From: Geosiphon pyriformis
Lineage: Eukaryota > Glomeromycota > Glomeromycetes > Archaeosporales > Geosiphonaceae
Reading direction: 5' to 3'
NCBI GenBank assembly: GCA_016748015.1
Contig: JAAOMT010000659.1
Span: forward strand, 508,241 to 572,240
DNA length: 64,000 nt
The notes under the pieces were generated by a model. It worked only from the letters and a program-made list of their open reading frames with translations, had not been told where the DNA came from and did no database searches. The position numbers and the translations under genes were made by a program. Of this stretch, positions 36,059 to 48,043 are shown piece after piece (the first letter of the stretch is position 1; the number at the start of each line of letters is the position of its first letter).

Positions 36059-36161
36059 ATTTTACTAGTTATTCCCTTATAATTTAGAAACAATCAAAAT
36101 AAAAATAACATAAAAATCCATACACCAAAAATAATTTTCTTTTATTTCAAAATCTCTTATA

Positions 36162-36838
36162 ATGACTATTCCTCAAAACATTCAACAATTATCCCAAAAA
36201 CTAATGTTAGCTTTAAAAACAATACCCAAATTATCTATTACTGTTACTGGAAACCACATTAATTATACCCAAACAGAAGTAGTTACAAATTTAGTCCCAA
36301 ATTCACGAAAATATCACCCATATAAGAAGAATACAAGAAGTTATTCTGGAATTCACCTGCCAAAACTTTTAAAGCTTGCTTTAAGAGAAAACTTAATGCT
36401 CACTCCAATTAGTATTCCACCAAATGCTACAATTCAACAAAGACTTCAACTGTGTCTCAAGGAAGAAAACACTGAATATTCTCCAATCTATAGATATTTC
36501 TACATTGAAAAAACACTCTATGAATGAAAACTGGAACTTACAACAGCAAACCTCACAAAAGAAGCCATTCAGAAACAACTCCACAATGAATTCAAGACAA
36601 CAGCTGGATTAACAAACAGTCGCTACAGGCTCAGAGCTGCTCTTAGACTTTATGACCTATTTCACACCTGTGAAAACATACTACAAAACCCAATTTTTCA
36701 ACCTTTGAAGATTCAATACATTGGAAAGCTCACAGAACTGAAATTTCAACAATTTTCAGACCAAATTTCTTCAATAATTTTGGATTATTATCTGGAAATA
36801 ACAGACAGTACTTGGACTTCAACAGAGCTCAGTCTTGA
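36162..36838 (+). pseudogene. Element C third ORF (accessory protein)
   Basis: Starts at an ATG 104 bases after the integrase stop and is open to 36527 (TGA), then continues in the same frame with F-H-T-C-E-N-I-L-Q-N-P and I-G-K-L-T-E-L-K-F-Q-Q. Near the end a frameshift must be assumed, because the ending D-F-N-R-A-Q-S-stop (stop 36836-36838) shared with element B lies in another frame. Length about 225 residues, close to B's 222. No membrane segment or zinc cluster. Its own ATG and separate position suggest it is made from a distinct or spliced mRNA (inference). Confidence 0.65.
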
Positions 36839-36846
36839 GGAGGAGG
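36837..36846 (+). other. Element C polypurine tract
   Basis: GAGGAGGAGG directly before TTA and the 3' LTR; priming site for plus-strand DNA. It matches the GGAGGAG core in element B. Confidence 0.75.
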
Positions 36847-36849
36847 TTA

Positions 36850-37819
36850 TGTTACCAGACAAAATTAGAGATATTATTTAGCATGAAATTATCTTATCAT
36901 TAATTAGCATATATTATCGTTTCAAATTATTACTTATTACATTAGCAAAATGTCTGAAATTATCATTTAATTAATAATCCAATTTGTATACAACACAAAT
37001 ATAACCTAATTGCAATAATCAATCATGCAATACCCCAAACTATGTAACATTAAAAAGTTCGCCAAAATTTGTAGAAATTTGCCGAAATAATTGATAGTTC
37101 ACCGAAATATCTAATAATTCACAGAAATAACTTGTAGTTTGCCAAAATATATCTTTAATTCAGCAAAATTATAGAAAATAGCAAAGTTCAAGTTCATAAA
37201 ATAGTATTACAACAAGTTGTATAAAAGAAGAGCTTCTCTCTTCGAAAAATGTATCTTACTTTAGTTTTATTATTTAGAACCATTCTTACACACAAAAAGA
37301 AATAAATATCAAATAATTCGAAAAACCAAATTCTTTAATTATTTGCACTTAAAAAATCTCCAAGAACCCAACTAACATTTTGAAATTGATTAGCTACCAA
37401 TTTTAGTAAACTGTTAGTGACTCCAGGCCTGGATAGAAAATATTCCCTTTGACAAAATTCTATTTCTTTTATATTTCTTTTATTTTTCTTTTCTTTTTTT
37501 ATTTACAATCATTAAGGTAGCCTACAGACGAGATTCTTGTAGAAAAGTTGACTTTCACAGCAAAGTAACTACACATTTTAGTGAGCTTCCAGACAAACAA
37601 TTCCTAAGAAAAAGTTGACGTTTACTACAACATAACTACATAAAGCAACTGGCACAGAATTGGCCATTCCACTCATAAGCCCAGCAAGTTCAAATTATAA
37701 AAGATAATTTAAAGATAAATTCAGTTACTGGAGGTTCAACCACATCCAGAAAACGTGAATTCACAGTGAACAGGCATCAACAACATTCAAGAAAAGGAGA
37801 CCAAAAACCTCTGGTAACA
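36850..37819 (+). repeat. Element C 3' LTR
   Basis: 970 bp, TGTTACC...GGTAACA, followed by the target duplicate ATAG. Confidence 0.95.
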
Positions 37820-37823
37820 ATAG

Positions 37824-38640
37824 ACTGAAAAACAGCCTTAATATAAGCCAATTTAATCTTAAAAATAACACCAGACATCAAAATAGAAGCCATTCATCCA
37901 GCAAATCTTTAACAACTAATAATGGTTTCCCAATTACTACTAGTAACAGCACCAAAAACCAGAGAAAATAATTCAGTTTTTATCTAATCAACTCAGTTTT
38001 CAAGAATAGGTAATCTAATAGGAGATGATTGTTTTGCTTCCAAAACTGATAAAAATTTGTTAGAAGGCACTAAATTTGGTAACACAACCAATGGTTGATT
38101 TTGGCCTATTTTAGATAATATGTTAAATAATGTAGTAAAAATTTCACCTAAGATCTCAGTTAAAACCACAAAGAAGTTTGGTGTAACAATAGCAGAGACA
38201 AGCAACTGCCTCCACTTTTCTGAACTTTTGGTCTTTTTAATCATTTTTTTTGAAAAGATGATGTTAAGTAACACCAGATATTAAAGCTATAGAAAAGAAT
38301 ACTAATTTGTTTACTGGTTTATTTTGGGCTTTTAGTAAGAGTGAAGACAATACTGAGACTAATTCAAGTGTGTCTCTTTGAAAGAACTTTGACTGATAAA
38401 AAACCAGCCAAAAATAAGAAAGTTGCTTCAGTAACTATCAAAGACAGCTTTTCACAATTATTGGATAAAAAAAAGGCTTTTAAAACGTTCTGTCTAGTTG
38501 CTTTTACAACAAAGAGAGCTCTTCTGGTTGAAATTTTATTAAATATCTTAGGAAAGATATTAGGTACAGCTTTCTTACTTTTTGCTCTAATTATGGTCAT
38601 AAAATTAAGGAGACAAAGAGTTTTTTATAAGATTTTTTAA
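37824..38640 (-). pseudogene. ORF1-only retroelement, minus copy, 5' part
   Basis: Minus strand from an ATG at 38600 (M-T-I-I-R-A-K-S-K-K-A-V). It continues K-W-R-Q-L-L-V-S-A-I-V-T-P-N-F and S-V-L-E-A-K-Q-S-S-P-I-R-L-P-I-L-E-N, then reaches element C's right flank at A-V-F-Q-S. The same sequence is found in order in the plus copy at 53190-54000. One frameshift lies near 38290-38340. Start is supported by the same Lys-rich N-terminus in both copies. Confidence 0.7.
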
Positions 38641-39480
38641 CTAATTAATTACTTTATTTATTACTTCGATCTTGTATTTAAATTTTGTTACTTGATTGTT
38701 TTTTTACTGTTGAAAATTTTTTGTTTATATAATTGTTGAAAAAAGTTTATAATCAAATTAATAACTAAGTCAATAACTAAGTTAATAATTAAATTAATGA
38801 TCAGATTAATAACTCTATCTAAAAATAAAATAGCTAATTATATAATATTAAGTAGTTAATACATATAATATTAATAAAAACTATAATTTTTAGCTGTGAC
38901 AATATAACAAAAACATATAATAATTAACAATAATGCAAAATAGTTAAAATAATTAGCATAATATAAAATAACTAGTAATAATAAGCTATAATTAAAGTTT
39001 AACAAAATAGTATTTTTACAAAGTTGTTTTGTATTTCAAGAAAGATGTTATCCGAATAACACTAAAATCAAGAGAAAAAAGATACGTGATTTAAAAATAG
39101 ATAAATAGCAAATGATAACGTGAAATAATACACGATAATGTGAAATAACACGCAATAATGCAAAATAGCACACAATAACGAAGAACTAGTAGTAACATCA
39201 AATAACAAAGAATAGAATAGCATCGAATAACATAAAATAACGGATTATAACTAAAAATAGCAGATAGCATAGGGAAATAGTAGAAATAGCAAGCTTTTAG
39301 AAGCTATCTCATAGAACTGAAAATATGTATATATACGAGTAGTTTAGCTCAAAGAAAAAGCATCTTCCAAGATAGATTCAATCATATAAATCAGTATTGA
39401 TTATCTTTTATCACTCCACTCCAATAAAATTACTGTTTGAAACCCACAAATCACATGAATCAAATCTCGTACTTTTATGC
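38641..39480. repeat. AT-rich non-coding repeats
   Basis: No gene seen. 38755-38900 is repeated in the same orientation at about 52678-52830 (blocks such as GGCTAATTATATAATATTA versus AGCTAATTATATAATATTA). 39105-39260 is a degenerate tandem array of units like AATAACACGATAATGTGA. Around 39330 a TATATA box and at 39423 an AATAAAA signal give the stretch the look of a decayed LTR end, but no partner was found. Confidence 0.5.
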
Positions 39481-39498
39481 ATGTGTGCCGTTTAAGTG

Positions 39499-39558
39499 GT
39501 GGTAAGGTTTATAAAGATGCTGATTCTATTACACCACGCATGATGGAAACCTTACCAC
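39499..39558. repeat. Perfect 12-bp inverted repeat (hairpin)
   Basis: Arms GTGGTAAGGTTT (39499-39510) and AAACCTTACCAC (39547-39558) with a 36-base loop. It lies between the repeat zone and the gene island. Role unknown; not a recognisable tRNA. Confidence 0.7.
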
Positions 39559-40024
39559 TGATCGCGACGACTTGGAAAACTAAGGAAAACGAATAATTAT
39601 TTATTCTATATATTTTTTATTGGCGTTTTGAACGAAATATTTTTGCAAGCAGTTATTCGATACATATGGGTGATGATGATGGAGTTGATTCTGCATACAG
39701 GATCAAAAGCAGCAACCAATGATGATAAAGAAAAAGTTGTAGTAGTCTGGTAATGGAAATATCAAAATACCGATAAAAAAAGTTTTTAGTATGCTCAATT
39801 GAAATGCTTCTTATTATTATTATTATTATTATTAAGGGGTAAAAGAAAATGTTTATTGATATACGTATATGTTCAAGAATTCATTGAAAACTTTTATGTT
39901 CCATTGATTTAAATGGTCACGGCTAAAACTACGCTTCTTTTGATTGTAATATTTACTATCGGACTGATAGCTTTGTTAAATTATGGCATCGAATTAAAGC
40001 CCAAATCTCTGGCATATTAATTAA
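39559..40024. other. Intergenic region downstream of the ASCC1-like gene
   Basis: No gene seen. A (TTA)n microsatellite is at 39811-39833. It should contain the 3' end of the minus-strand gene that stops at 40025. Confidence 0.6.
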
Positions 40025-41729
40025 TTAGGATAAATTGATAGATCCAATAGATCTATATTCTTTTTCATTAGAACCACCCATCTGACAAATATGGAGTTTA
40101 TCTATTAGACATGTGCCGAAATCAATTTGACCGAAATTTTCAAGAATCGGTAGGGCGGAGAATGTATTTCGAGATGAAGATTTGTTACCACCTCCTCGAC
40201 TCTTATCCGAAAAGCTCGTTTTGATCAGAGTTACGTGAAGCTCAAGTTATTAGAAAATGATATTAAAATGTATCCCAATTAAAAAGTCGTTTCCTCTTCC
40301 AGAAAAAAAACAGTTTATTAAGAAATTTAGTAGTTACCTTCATGGGTCTATTTTCATTCTTGTAATACCCGGCTTTCGTAAATTTTTCCTTCAAAAATTC
40401 TGGTTAATAAAATCAGACTTGGTTAATAATTCACTTGAGCAAGTTCTTGGGAAAATATTTTACTCTTATTCCAAAACACTTACCATATAAACTCTTTAAA
40501 ACTTCTTGATCTTCAGGCTCTTCAACTCTCGCATATAAAGTCTGGGCCTTGGCTATTTTTAACGAAACAATAAAATTTATAAAAACACATTATCAAATTC
40601 AATTCCTCGTTCAATTTCAAAAAGTTTTAACTCCTTCACTTTGTTCCTCTTCCATGACAGACAATCCAGACAACTTGGCCAGCACTGGCTTGGTACCGAT
40701 CAGATCAGAAATTTCTGTCGACAAATCTTTCAATAATCGAACAGCACCTTCAACCTCTTCTTGTCGATACAGCCTCAAAGTGCCAAGTGTGATATGAAGC
40801 CTTACTGGTCGAATCAGGGTGGATCGGTAGATATCAGATAACGACATCGACATGATACCCGAATGGAAGGCATTAATTTTTTCATTAACGCGTGGGTCGG
40901 CAATTGGTAAGGATAGGAAATAGTTTGGCGGTAATTTTGGAGTAGACTTGAAAATGAGATTAAATTTTTTAAAAATTTAAAAATTCAAATGAAAAAACAA
41001 TGAAATTGAAAATTCATAAGGTATAACTTACCACTTTTACAATATCTTGGAGCCGATTTTTGGCCAATTCCACGCTCTTAGACGTTCCTTTAATGACTGT
41101 GGGGAAAAAGTGAGGTTAATATTTTTCAGGTTAGGTTTCCATAAAAAAGTTTGTCCCCTTAAAAAATACCAATTATATTCGCTCCACGTGTACATTTTAT
41201 ATTTGTCGAGGTTTCACGTTGAATGGCGTTCAATGAACTACCCCCTTTTCCTATAGATTCAAAATCAAAGAAAATCCAAAAAGGAATAAAACCTTTAACA
41301 GTTCGACGATATATCATCAATCGTTACCAATAATGAACTTGTGATAGATTTGAGGGATGTTAAGTTCAAGGGTGTTATATTCCTCTTGAGTTTTATTATT
41401 ATCCGGGGGTGCTGGTTTTTTAAGTTGATCCTCTGGAAAGCTGGAATTCTTTGAAGGAGCTTCTAAATGTAACGTTTTCAATGGAAAGTTTGACAAATTT
41501 TCAACTCTTCAAGAAACGAAACGAGCCTTAATAAAAATTTACCAACAAAAATTTCAGTAGTCTTCTCTTTGAGAAAACTTTCTGGGATTGTTTGAGTTGG
41601 TAATCGATAAGTTCGATTATTTATTGTAACCACAGTTATGCCTTCCATACATTGGCCTTTGAGAACGATTGTGTTTGAAGATGAACTGGACTTTATATTG
41701 GCAGTTGGAGTCGAGTCTTTTACACTCAT
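40025..41729 (-). CDS. ASCC1: ASCC1-like protein: KH domain plus 2H phosphoesterase domain
   Basis: Eight exons on the minus strand, all GT-AG and phase-consistent: 41729-41543, 41462-41328, 41250-41170, 41096-41032, 40946-40640, 40552-40484, 40399-40338, 40240-40025; 373 residues. The N-terminus has I-N-N-R-T-Y-R as in ASCC1. A KH fold (about residues 97-155) carries the RNA-binding loop G-K-G-G. The AKAP7/LigT-like 2H domain (157-373) has both catalytic H-x-T motifs, L-H-I-T-L (His 207) and L-H-V-T-L (His 304). In animals ASCC1 belongs to the ASC-1 complex, linked to transcription and alkylation repair. Alternative in-frame starts are 41837 and 41648; the donor of exon 5 (A|GTGAAG) is the least certain junction. 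Bacterial-like or TE features are absent. Confidence 0.87.
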
Positions 41730-42670
41730 GTATATGGTTTTAAAAAGATTTATTTGTAAAATTTTATTCAAGTTTGAATTAAACAGTGAGAAGTGTTTGT
41801 CCGAGTGGGCAAGTGGTGGTTTCACAAGAGCAAACATAGATTATAATTAAACCAAGGTTTAAAAATTTTCGAAAACTTCAACCTTGAAAACAATATCATA
41901 TATGTTTATTTGATCAAAAAGTAAAATTTTCAGATAATAACCCTAACTAATAAACTTGATAAATTACAATTTTCAAAAAAAAGCAAAAAAAGGAAAAATA
42001 AAAATTGCGAAGTATGTTATGTACAAAAAAGTTTATAAATGATAAATATGGACAGGTTTCCCAAGGTTTCCGGGTACAAAAGTGGTTGTAATGTTTTTGA
42101 GGGAAAACAATGAGCGAGTCAAGCTCTTTGGAGCAAAGCAAGACTTGAGTGATTGTGAGTGAGTAAATTTCTAAAACTATAATTGTGTAGAACTCTATAC
42201 AAGACACTCCATGAATTTAAGTCAGGTATAACTATGCAAGCTTTGACGCCCAAAATTGAAAAAGTTTAGAACTTTAGTCTCTTAAATTTTAGGAGGGTTA
42301 CTGTGATAGATGAATTATACTTTTGAAAATGAAGGGTATACGCAGTTTTGAACAATGAAAGAAGATTTACTATCTTTTGGGTAAAAAAAACCATATGCAA
42401 ATGAACAATTTGTTGTTGACTTTATATCCAGACTGTTTTATATTTGTTCCGAGTAATGGTAGCAATGGGATGTTATAATTTTGTACCTCGGAAATTAGGA
42501 AATTGGCAATGACACACAAGTTTCATCGGTCGAGAGAAGTTACAAACCGAATTGAACATGTTCCTATTATGAAAGGAAGCAAGAAATTTGTATTAGAATC
42601 CATATCTGGAACGGGGGGGGGGGTGATAATCTCTAAATTCTCTATAAAAAAATAAAATTTCAGTAATTAC

Positions 42671-43237
42671 CATTGCCACTTGAACGGAGGAGTCTTCCCG
42701 ACCACCGGCCTCCCAAAAGCGAGCAGTAGGAATTCGATAAGCAGTAGCACCTGAGTCAATTTTATCATTATTCACGTTTTCACCGCCAAAAGGAAAGACT
42801 CGTGAGGAAGGAAGGGTATATCGCCGAGTTGGAATATGCCTTCCTTGGAGACTTGCTTCAGCTACCGACTCTGAGGCACGACGATGAGGATTAAAAGTAG
42901 AAATATCGTGTTCTTTGAATGCAACATTTTTAGTTTTATTATTATTATTGTTGTTATTGTTGTTGTTGTTATTGTTTGGATTTGAAGTAGTGAGGAAAGG
43001 AGGGAGAAGGAAAGAAGCAAAGCTGGTTGGTGAGAGGGATAATGGACTTTCGCTATTGCTACTGCTACTAAGACTATTATTGCTGTTATCAACCAATGAG
43101 TTTGAGCGTATGCGAAGAGCATGACTATGATGTTCTGTTCCCACAGAGTTATTGCTAGTGTTGTCTTGTTCGAAACTGTTGTGAACAGTAGAAAACCCCA
43201 TAAGTGAGATAAGTGTTTCGCCTAAACGTGACGGCAT
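42671..43237 (-). CDS. Ser/Asn-rich exon of an uncharacterised protein (partial gene)
   Basis: Open from ATG 43237, 189 codons to a good donor (ATG|GTAATT at 42671/42670); without splicing it reads on to a stop at 42593. The protein is disordered, with Ser runs, a tract of 13 Asn from a CAA/AAT-type microsatellite (about 42936-42975), then R-R-Y-T-L-P-S-S-R and an acidic/aromatic end F-W-E-A-G-G-R-E-D-S-S-V-Q-V. Codon use looks like the neighbouring genes. I could not find the next exon. It could be a first exon reaching into the ASCC1-like gene, with an intron of about 960 bases and a poor acceptor, or a separate gene. Function unknown. Confidence 0.5.
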
Positions 43238-46200
43238 GGTAGTAGTAGTAGTAGTAGTGGTGGTGGTGGTGGTATTAAAAACTTGTAAAGGGGAGAGGGG
43301 CCTTTTTTTGTTTTTTCAAGAACGAACTCAAAAGAATATATACAAATTCAAAAATTGGAAAAGAAAAAAATTTACAAGTGAAAAATGGTATTGATGGTGA
43401 TAGATATACAAAACGAAATAATCAAGAAAAAAAAAGACTGTTTATAAGAAGTTGAGTCGTCGTTGAGACAAGAGTCAATCTTGGAAAGACGGCGAGTCAA
43501 GAAAAAAAAATAATACTTTTAACTGAACCGTGTGAATTATATTAATTATATGGTATATAGTTGAAAAAAATATTTATCAATACGAATATGTCGTAAATAT
43601 GATTTGTGCAAAGTGAGCAAAAGCGATAGAATAATAGTAGTAACAGTAAGTGATGGATGAATGGATGGAATGGATATTTATCAGTCGTTTATTGTAAAAA
43701 TGATATTAATCCAAGACAAAATTTATTAATTATTAGTGAAATGTTCTTTTTATTTCGTGCCAGAGAGCGAAAAAAATACTTGCAATACAAGAAGAAGAAG
43801 AAGAAGAAGATAAAAGAGAGTGAGATTGGGAAGGTGGGTTAACCAGAAATTTTTACGACAAACGGACCTTGCTTTTATAATAATTAAGCAAAAATATCAA
43901 ATGAACAGGAAAAGATTGTTGTGCATTATTTTACGTTATCTATTAGTATTATGTTAGTTTGTGAGCAGATTAAAAAATAATTGCATATTACACCTCCAAC
44001 AACAACAACAACCGACCTGAAAGGACAAAGCCTGTTAACAAAAGACCAGCTGACCATTTGACCATTAAATTTTAGGTTGGGGATTTTTAATTTTCAAAGT
44101 TTCATTTTGGTGGGAAATTATTTGAACGCGATTTAGTAGGGAAATAGGAAATGTGAATATTGTTATACGTAGTACAAGATGGTGTGCGTGGGAGCAATAA
44201 TAGTCTACAATGAATGAATGAATGAATGATCAGATAACTTTATAATATATATATATATATATATATATAAAAGACTAAAAACATTAATTCATTTTCATTA
44301 TTTCTTAATAGAAAAATGATTTTTGGAAAACCAAAACCCGTTGACAAGATTATGCTAAAGGCTGCAAAAAATGTCAGCAAATAGATCTTGTTTAAACTTT
44401 TTTGTACGTCATGAAGCATTATCTATATTTAATACTAATAATAATATCACGAATTGAATTTCCTAACTCATCATTGAACGAAAGATTTATCTTTTATCAT
44501 TAGTTCAATTGCATAAATCTCTCGTGGGAGAAAATAAGACTTTTCTGGTCAGAACAGTTAAACATTATCGAAGTTAGAATATAATGCAGAGTGGCGAATG
44601 AAGAAAAAATATTCCCAAAGCAGAAATTGCATGATGAAAGAAACAAGCGAAAGGTTAATATATCTTTTTTTTCCCTTAGCTAGCCGCTTTTGGCCAAATG
44701 AAATTTAAAAAAGATCGTTTTGAATATCTCATTTTTTGACATTTGAGAAAAATAAAATAAAAAAAACTTTTTTTTATTTGACGAGGCAGAAAAAAATGTA
44801 ATCATAAATAATAAATAACAAAAAATTAATCATCATCATCATCATCATCACCACCACACAACATGAAAAAGTTACTTATGGTGTTATGGTTCACCGCAGA
44901 ATACAATACACACCTTTAAATACTTACGACAAACCACAAGTGAATGTTGTATAACGTTAAAGCGATCTTTCAAAGGATTTCCCATTGTAGAAAAAGTAAG
45001 GCAAAAAAGTGGAGAAGTAAGACTGCTTATTTTAAGATCACGTGTCGTCACATTTTGAGTTACCTTGTACTGCAAAAGGTAATTAAGAGTGTACAATAAA
45101 GAAATTGGTAAAAAAAATATTTCGGAGATGACCAAATTGTTTATTGTGAAAGAAATACAGAAAATTGGTTCAAATTTTTTTGATGATCGTTACTTTTTAA
45201 GGTAAATTGTAGGGTGAGCATAGATTAGTTTATCGCCACAAAAAATGTTCCCACATTTTAAATAGGGAATCACCCAAAACCTGTGTTACATTTTTTTCCC
45301 ATTGTCCTAAATGAAACATGGATGAAGGACATTATGCGCTACCAGATATCCCCAGAAAACGAGTTAAACCTCCTTTTGATCATATGATTTCTTTATTTGT
45401 GCAAAGATTTTCCCCAATAGGATCATCAAAGCTGATGAGAAATATTACATGTCTGTCTTTCTTGGGCGAATTAAAGTCAGAAAGTGAGATCATTGAAATT
45501 TCCCCAATAATAATAATAATAATAATAGCGCCATAATCCCGCTGGGATTTCTAGTAAATTCTGGAAATTTCACATGCTTGAATCTAAGAAGGTTCTTCGG
45601 TTCGAGTCCTTTAGGATTTCTCACGATTATCGTCAACTTAGTAGTAGACAAATTGGGTCTATTCTTGAAATTATTTTCTACACAATCTTGGCCAAGTTTC
45701 TTTTGCTTGGAATTCAAAAGTGAAATAATAATAACAACTTTAATCTTTTGCTTCTTTAAAAAATTCCCATTGATTTCCAAAGAAAAGATTTGCAGTAGTT
45801 TGGTTTCTCCCACACACATATTTTTCCTCATTTTCATGTGATTACTTTTCGAAAAATCACACAAATCTTTTGGAATCTTCCAGAACCGAACGAAAGAAAA
45901 GAAAAGAATCATGCTTGATAACAAATATATCATTTCAGATGTCTTTTTACTGATAAGCTGCAGGTTTCAATTTGCGATTTTGAAATTACATGAATGAAAC
46001 AATTTTCTTAATAGTTCATTAATTGAATTTATTAAAATTATCGGTTAAAAAAATAAAGTTTTATAAAAATTCAATTTTAAAAAAGTAATATAAATTAAAG
46101 TTTTGGCTTTTAATGTCATTAAATAGCTTATTATATATATTAATGCTTTGTTTCTTTTTTTATTTTTATTTATTATTAATTAAATGTAAAAATAATATAT

Positions 46201-48043
46201 ATAATTAAAATTTTATTATTATTTTATTCATTATAATTATTTATATGTAAAATAATAATAATAATAATAAGTTAAAATAAAAACATATAATAATTTTTTA
46301 AAGTTTTAAACATAATTTTTATATTATATATTAAATAAATTATTAATTGTGCGCATATTTAATCATAAACACAAATATTAATTAATTATTAAAAAATTAA
46401 AATTATTCCAAAAATATTAATAATTAAAATTTTATATGTTAAAAAAATATTAAAATAATAATTTTTATTATTTTCTACTGAATTTTTATCAAGATCAGTT
46501 TTTATATATATTATGAATAAGTTTTCCATTCTTCAAAAATTTTAAAAAAATTTATTGAAATATCAAAAAATCACTAAAGATATTTCACCTAATTAATGAT
46601 AGCCAATGATCTTGGAAACAAAAATAAAGTTTTTCTATGTTTAATCATTCCAAATATTGGGAAATTTCAATTTGTGCGAGGGAAAATTGAAAAATTAATA
46701 GAACTTGTACTCTCATCGACATCTTTTTTTACCATAAAAACTAACAAATATTTGCCATGCAAATTTTCGAGTGACGGAATTATGAGAAATTAATCCGAAA
46801 CTCATCTATAAAAAAGTATCCCAAATTTCCCCTCCCCCCCCCCTCAAAAAAAAATTTGAATTTGCCAAACATCTTGTGCTGAATCAAAAAATACCATGGT
46901 TTAATAGCGACTGAGTTTTATCAAAAAAGTTTGAAATTCTTTCAAAAAATATTTTCTATCCTTGGTTTATTCTTACATGAACTTTCAACTCGTAAGTAAC
47001 GACTAATTGTAATTCAAAGTAACGACTAATTGTAAGTAATGACTAATTGTAAGCAACCACTAATTATACGTAACATGCAGCAGAGGAAGAATGAACAAAT
47101 CTTTAGATTGTAGCCTTGTTAATCAAAATTCCTTTTAATGTTTTTAGGTTTGTTTGTGGCAAAAAATAATCCCCAAAGTGCATGTTAGCTGACTGTTTCT
47201 TTGTGTAGCAGTCTTTTAAACAGATTGAGAAAATTATGTATATGCAATCTGGGTAAAATCCTTACAAAATGCATGTATCTTTTATTCAATTGCTTCGTTG
47301 AAGATGTTCAACTTTTTAAAAAAAAAATAAAAATCTAACCTTTTTGAATACCATAAAAAATGTCGGAAATTTCACAACGCGTTAATGTCGAACTAAAACG
47401 TCAGTTTTCGATAACAGATAAAAAAATTTACCAGATTTTCCTATGATTAAACGAAATTATCATTTAATCATCAATAAAGATCGCGATCCTGTAACTTGTT
47501 ATTAAATAGTTTCCTTCTCTTTGCGTGCAGAAACACTGTGATGCGTGCATCGTCTGTACTTATTTTTTTGTTTTTTTTTTTTTGGACTTAATATCTCCAT
47601 TCTTATTTGATTTCATAGTACTTGAAACATTTTTTTTAAATTCCTCTCTTTCTTTGTATAATCCACATACAAATTTTATTCTGAAAAACTTCAGAGTTTT
47701 ATCAGTCCTACATTATCTTTGCCTTTTTAAAGCGAAAGTCGTTTAGAACCCGGTTCCTCCTTCCTATTCATCCTTTGTGTGTCACGACTCGCTTCTATTT
47801 TCTTCTTTGCTCTGCCATCTCTTTACAAATTATTAAATATTTCGCTTTTAAAAGCTTTTTGTCTGAACAGTGGTTATAGAGCTACCTTAAAATTTTCCTT
47901 TGGCTTCAGTCTTATTTAAATACACCAGCAAAGGTTTATCTATTGTTGTTGATGTTTGAAACTTTAACACGGGTTTCCTGATAAACCAAAAAATAAAACC
48001 CTATCCTTTACAAAATCAAAAGTAGTGGCCTTGGAAAAAATTC
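43238..48043. other. Intergenic region with microsatellites
   Basis: No convincing gene. Simple repeats: (TAG)n/(TGG)n at 43228-43272, (GAA)n at 43788-43811, (TGAA)n at 44209-44228, (TA)n at 44245-44268, (ATC)n at 44828-44853, (AAT)n at 45508-45528 and 46253-46270, and a C-run near 46833. A possible minus-strand first exon M-G-N-P-L-K-D-R-F-N-V at 44987-44929 ends in a good donor (C|GTAAGT), but no partner exon was found. The 5' flank of the plus-strand gene starting at 48044 is T-rich. Confidence 0.55.

Larger units (their letters stand above)
27998..37819 (+). mobile_element. Ty3/Gypsy element C, complete
   Basis: 9,822 bp with two 970-bp LTRs (TGTTACC...GGTAACA) and the 4-bp target duplication ATAG (27994-27997 and 37820-37823). 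It sits in an ORF1-only retroelement; removing it restores the sequence seen uninterrupted at about 53950-54030. Gene order: gag, protease, Cys-rich module, dUTPase, RT, RNase H, integrase, third ORF. Pol runs in a single frame from 30884 to 36058 without a single length change, but about 16 stops interrupt it. Four active sites carry Asp-to-Asn. It is the cleanest reference for the A/C family in the window. Confidence 0.95.

Noticed and set aside
28969-36838. TGA read as tryptophan (altered genetic code) in the elements
   Set aside because: TGA also falls at conserved Arg codons (35075, 35186), TAG and TAA fall at Trp and Gln codons too, and the host exons use TGG for Trp. Transition mutation explains all of it better.
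39481-39560. tRNA or tRNA-like gene around the hairpin
   Set aside because: The stem could mimic an acceptor arm, but no anticodon arm, T-arm or B-box of the right spacing is present.
45318-45536. Plus-strand ORF of 72 codons
   Set aside because: Ends in an AAT microsatellite, has no splice signals or family resemblance.
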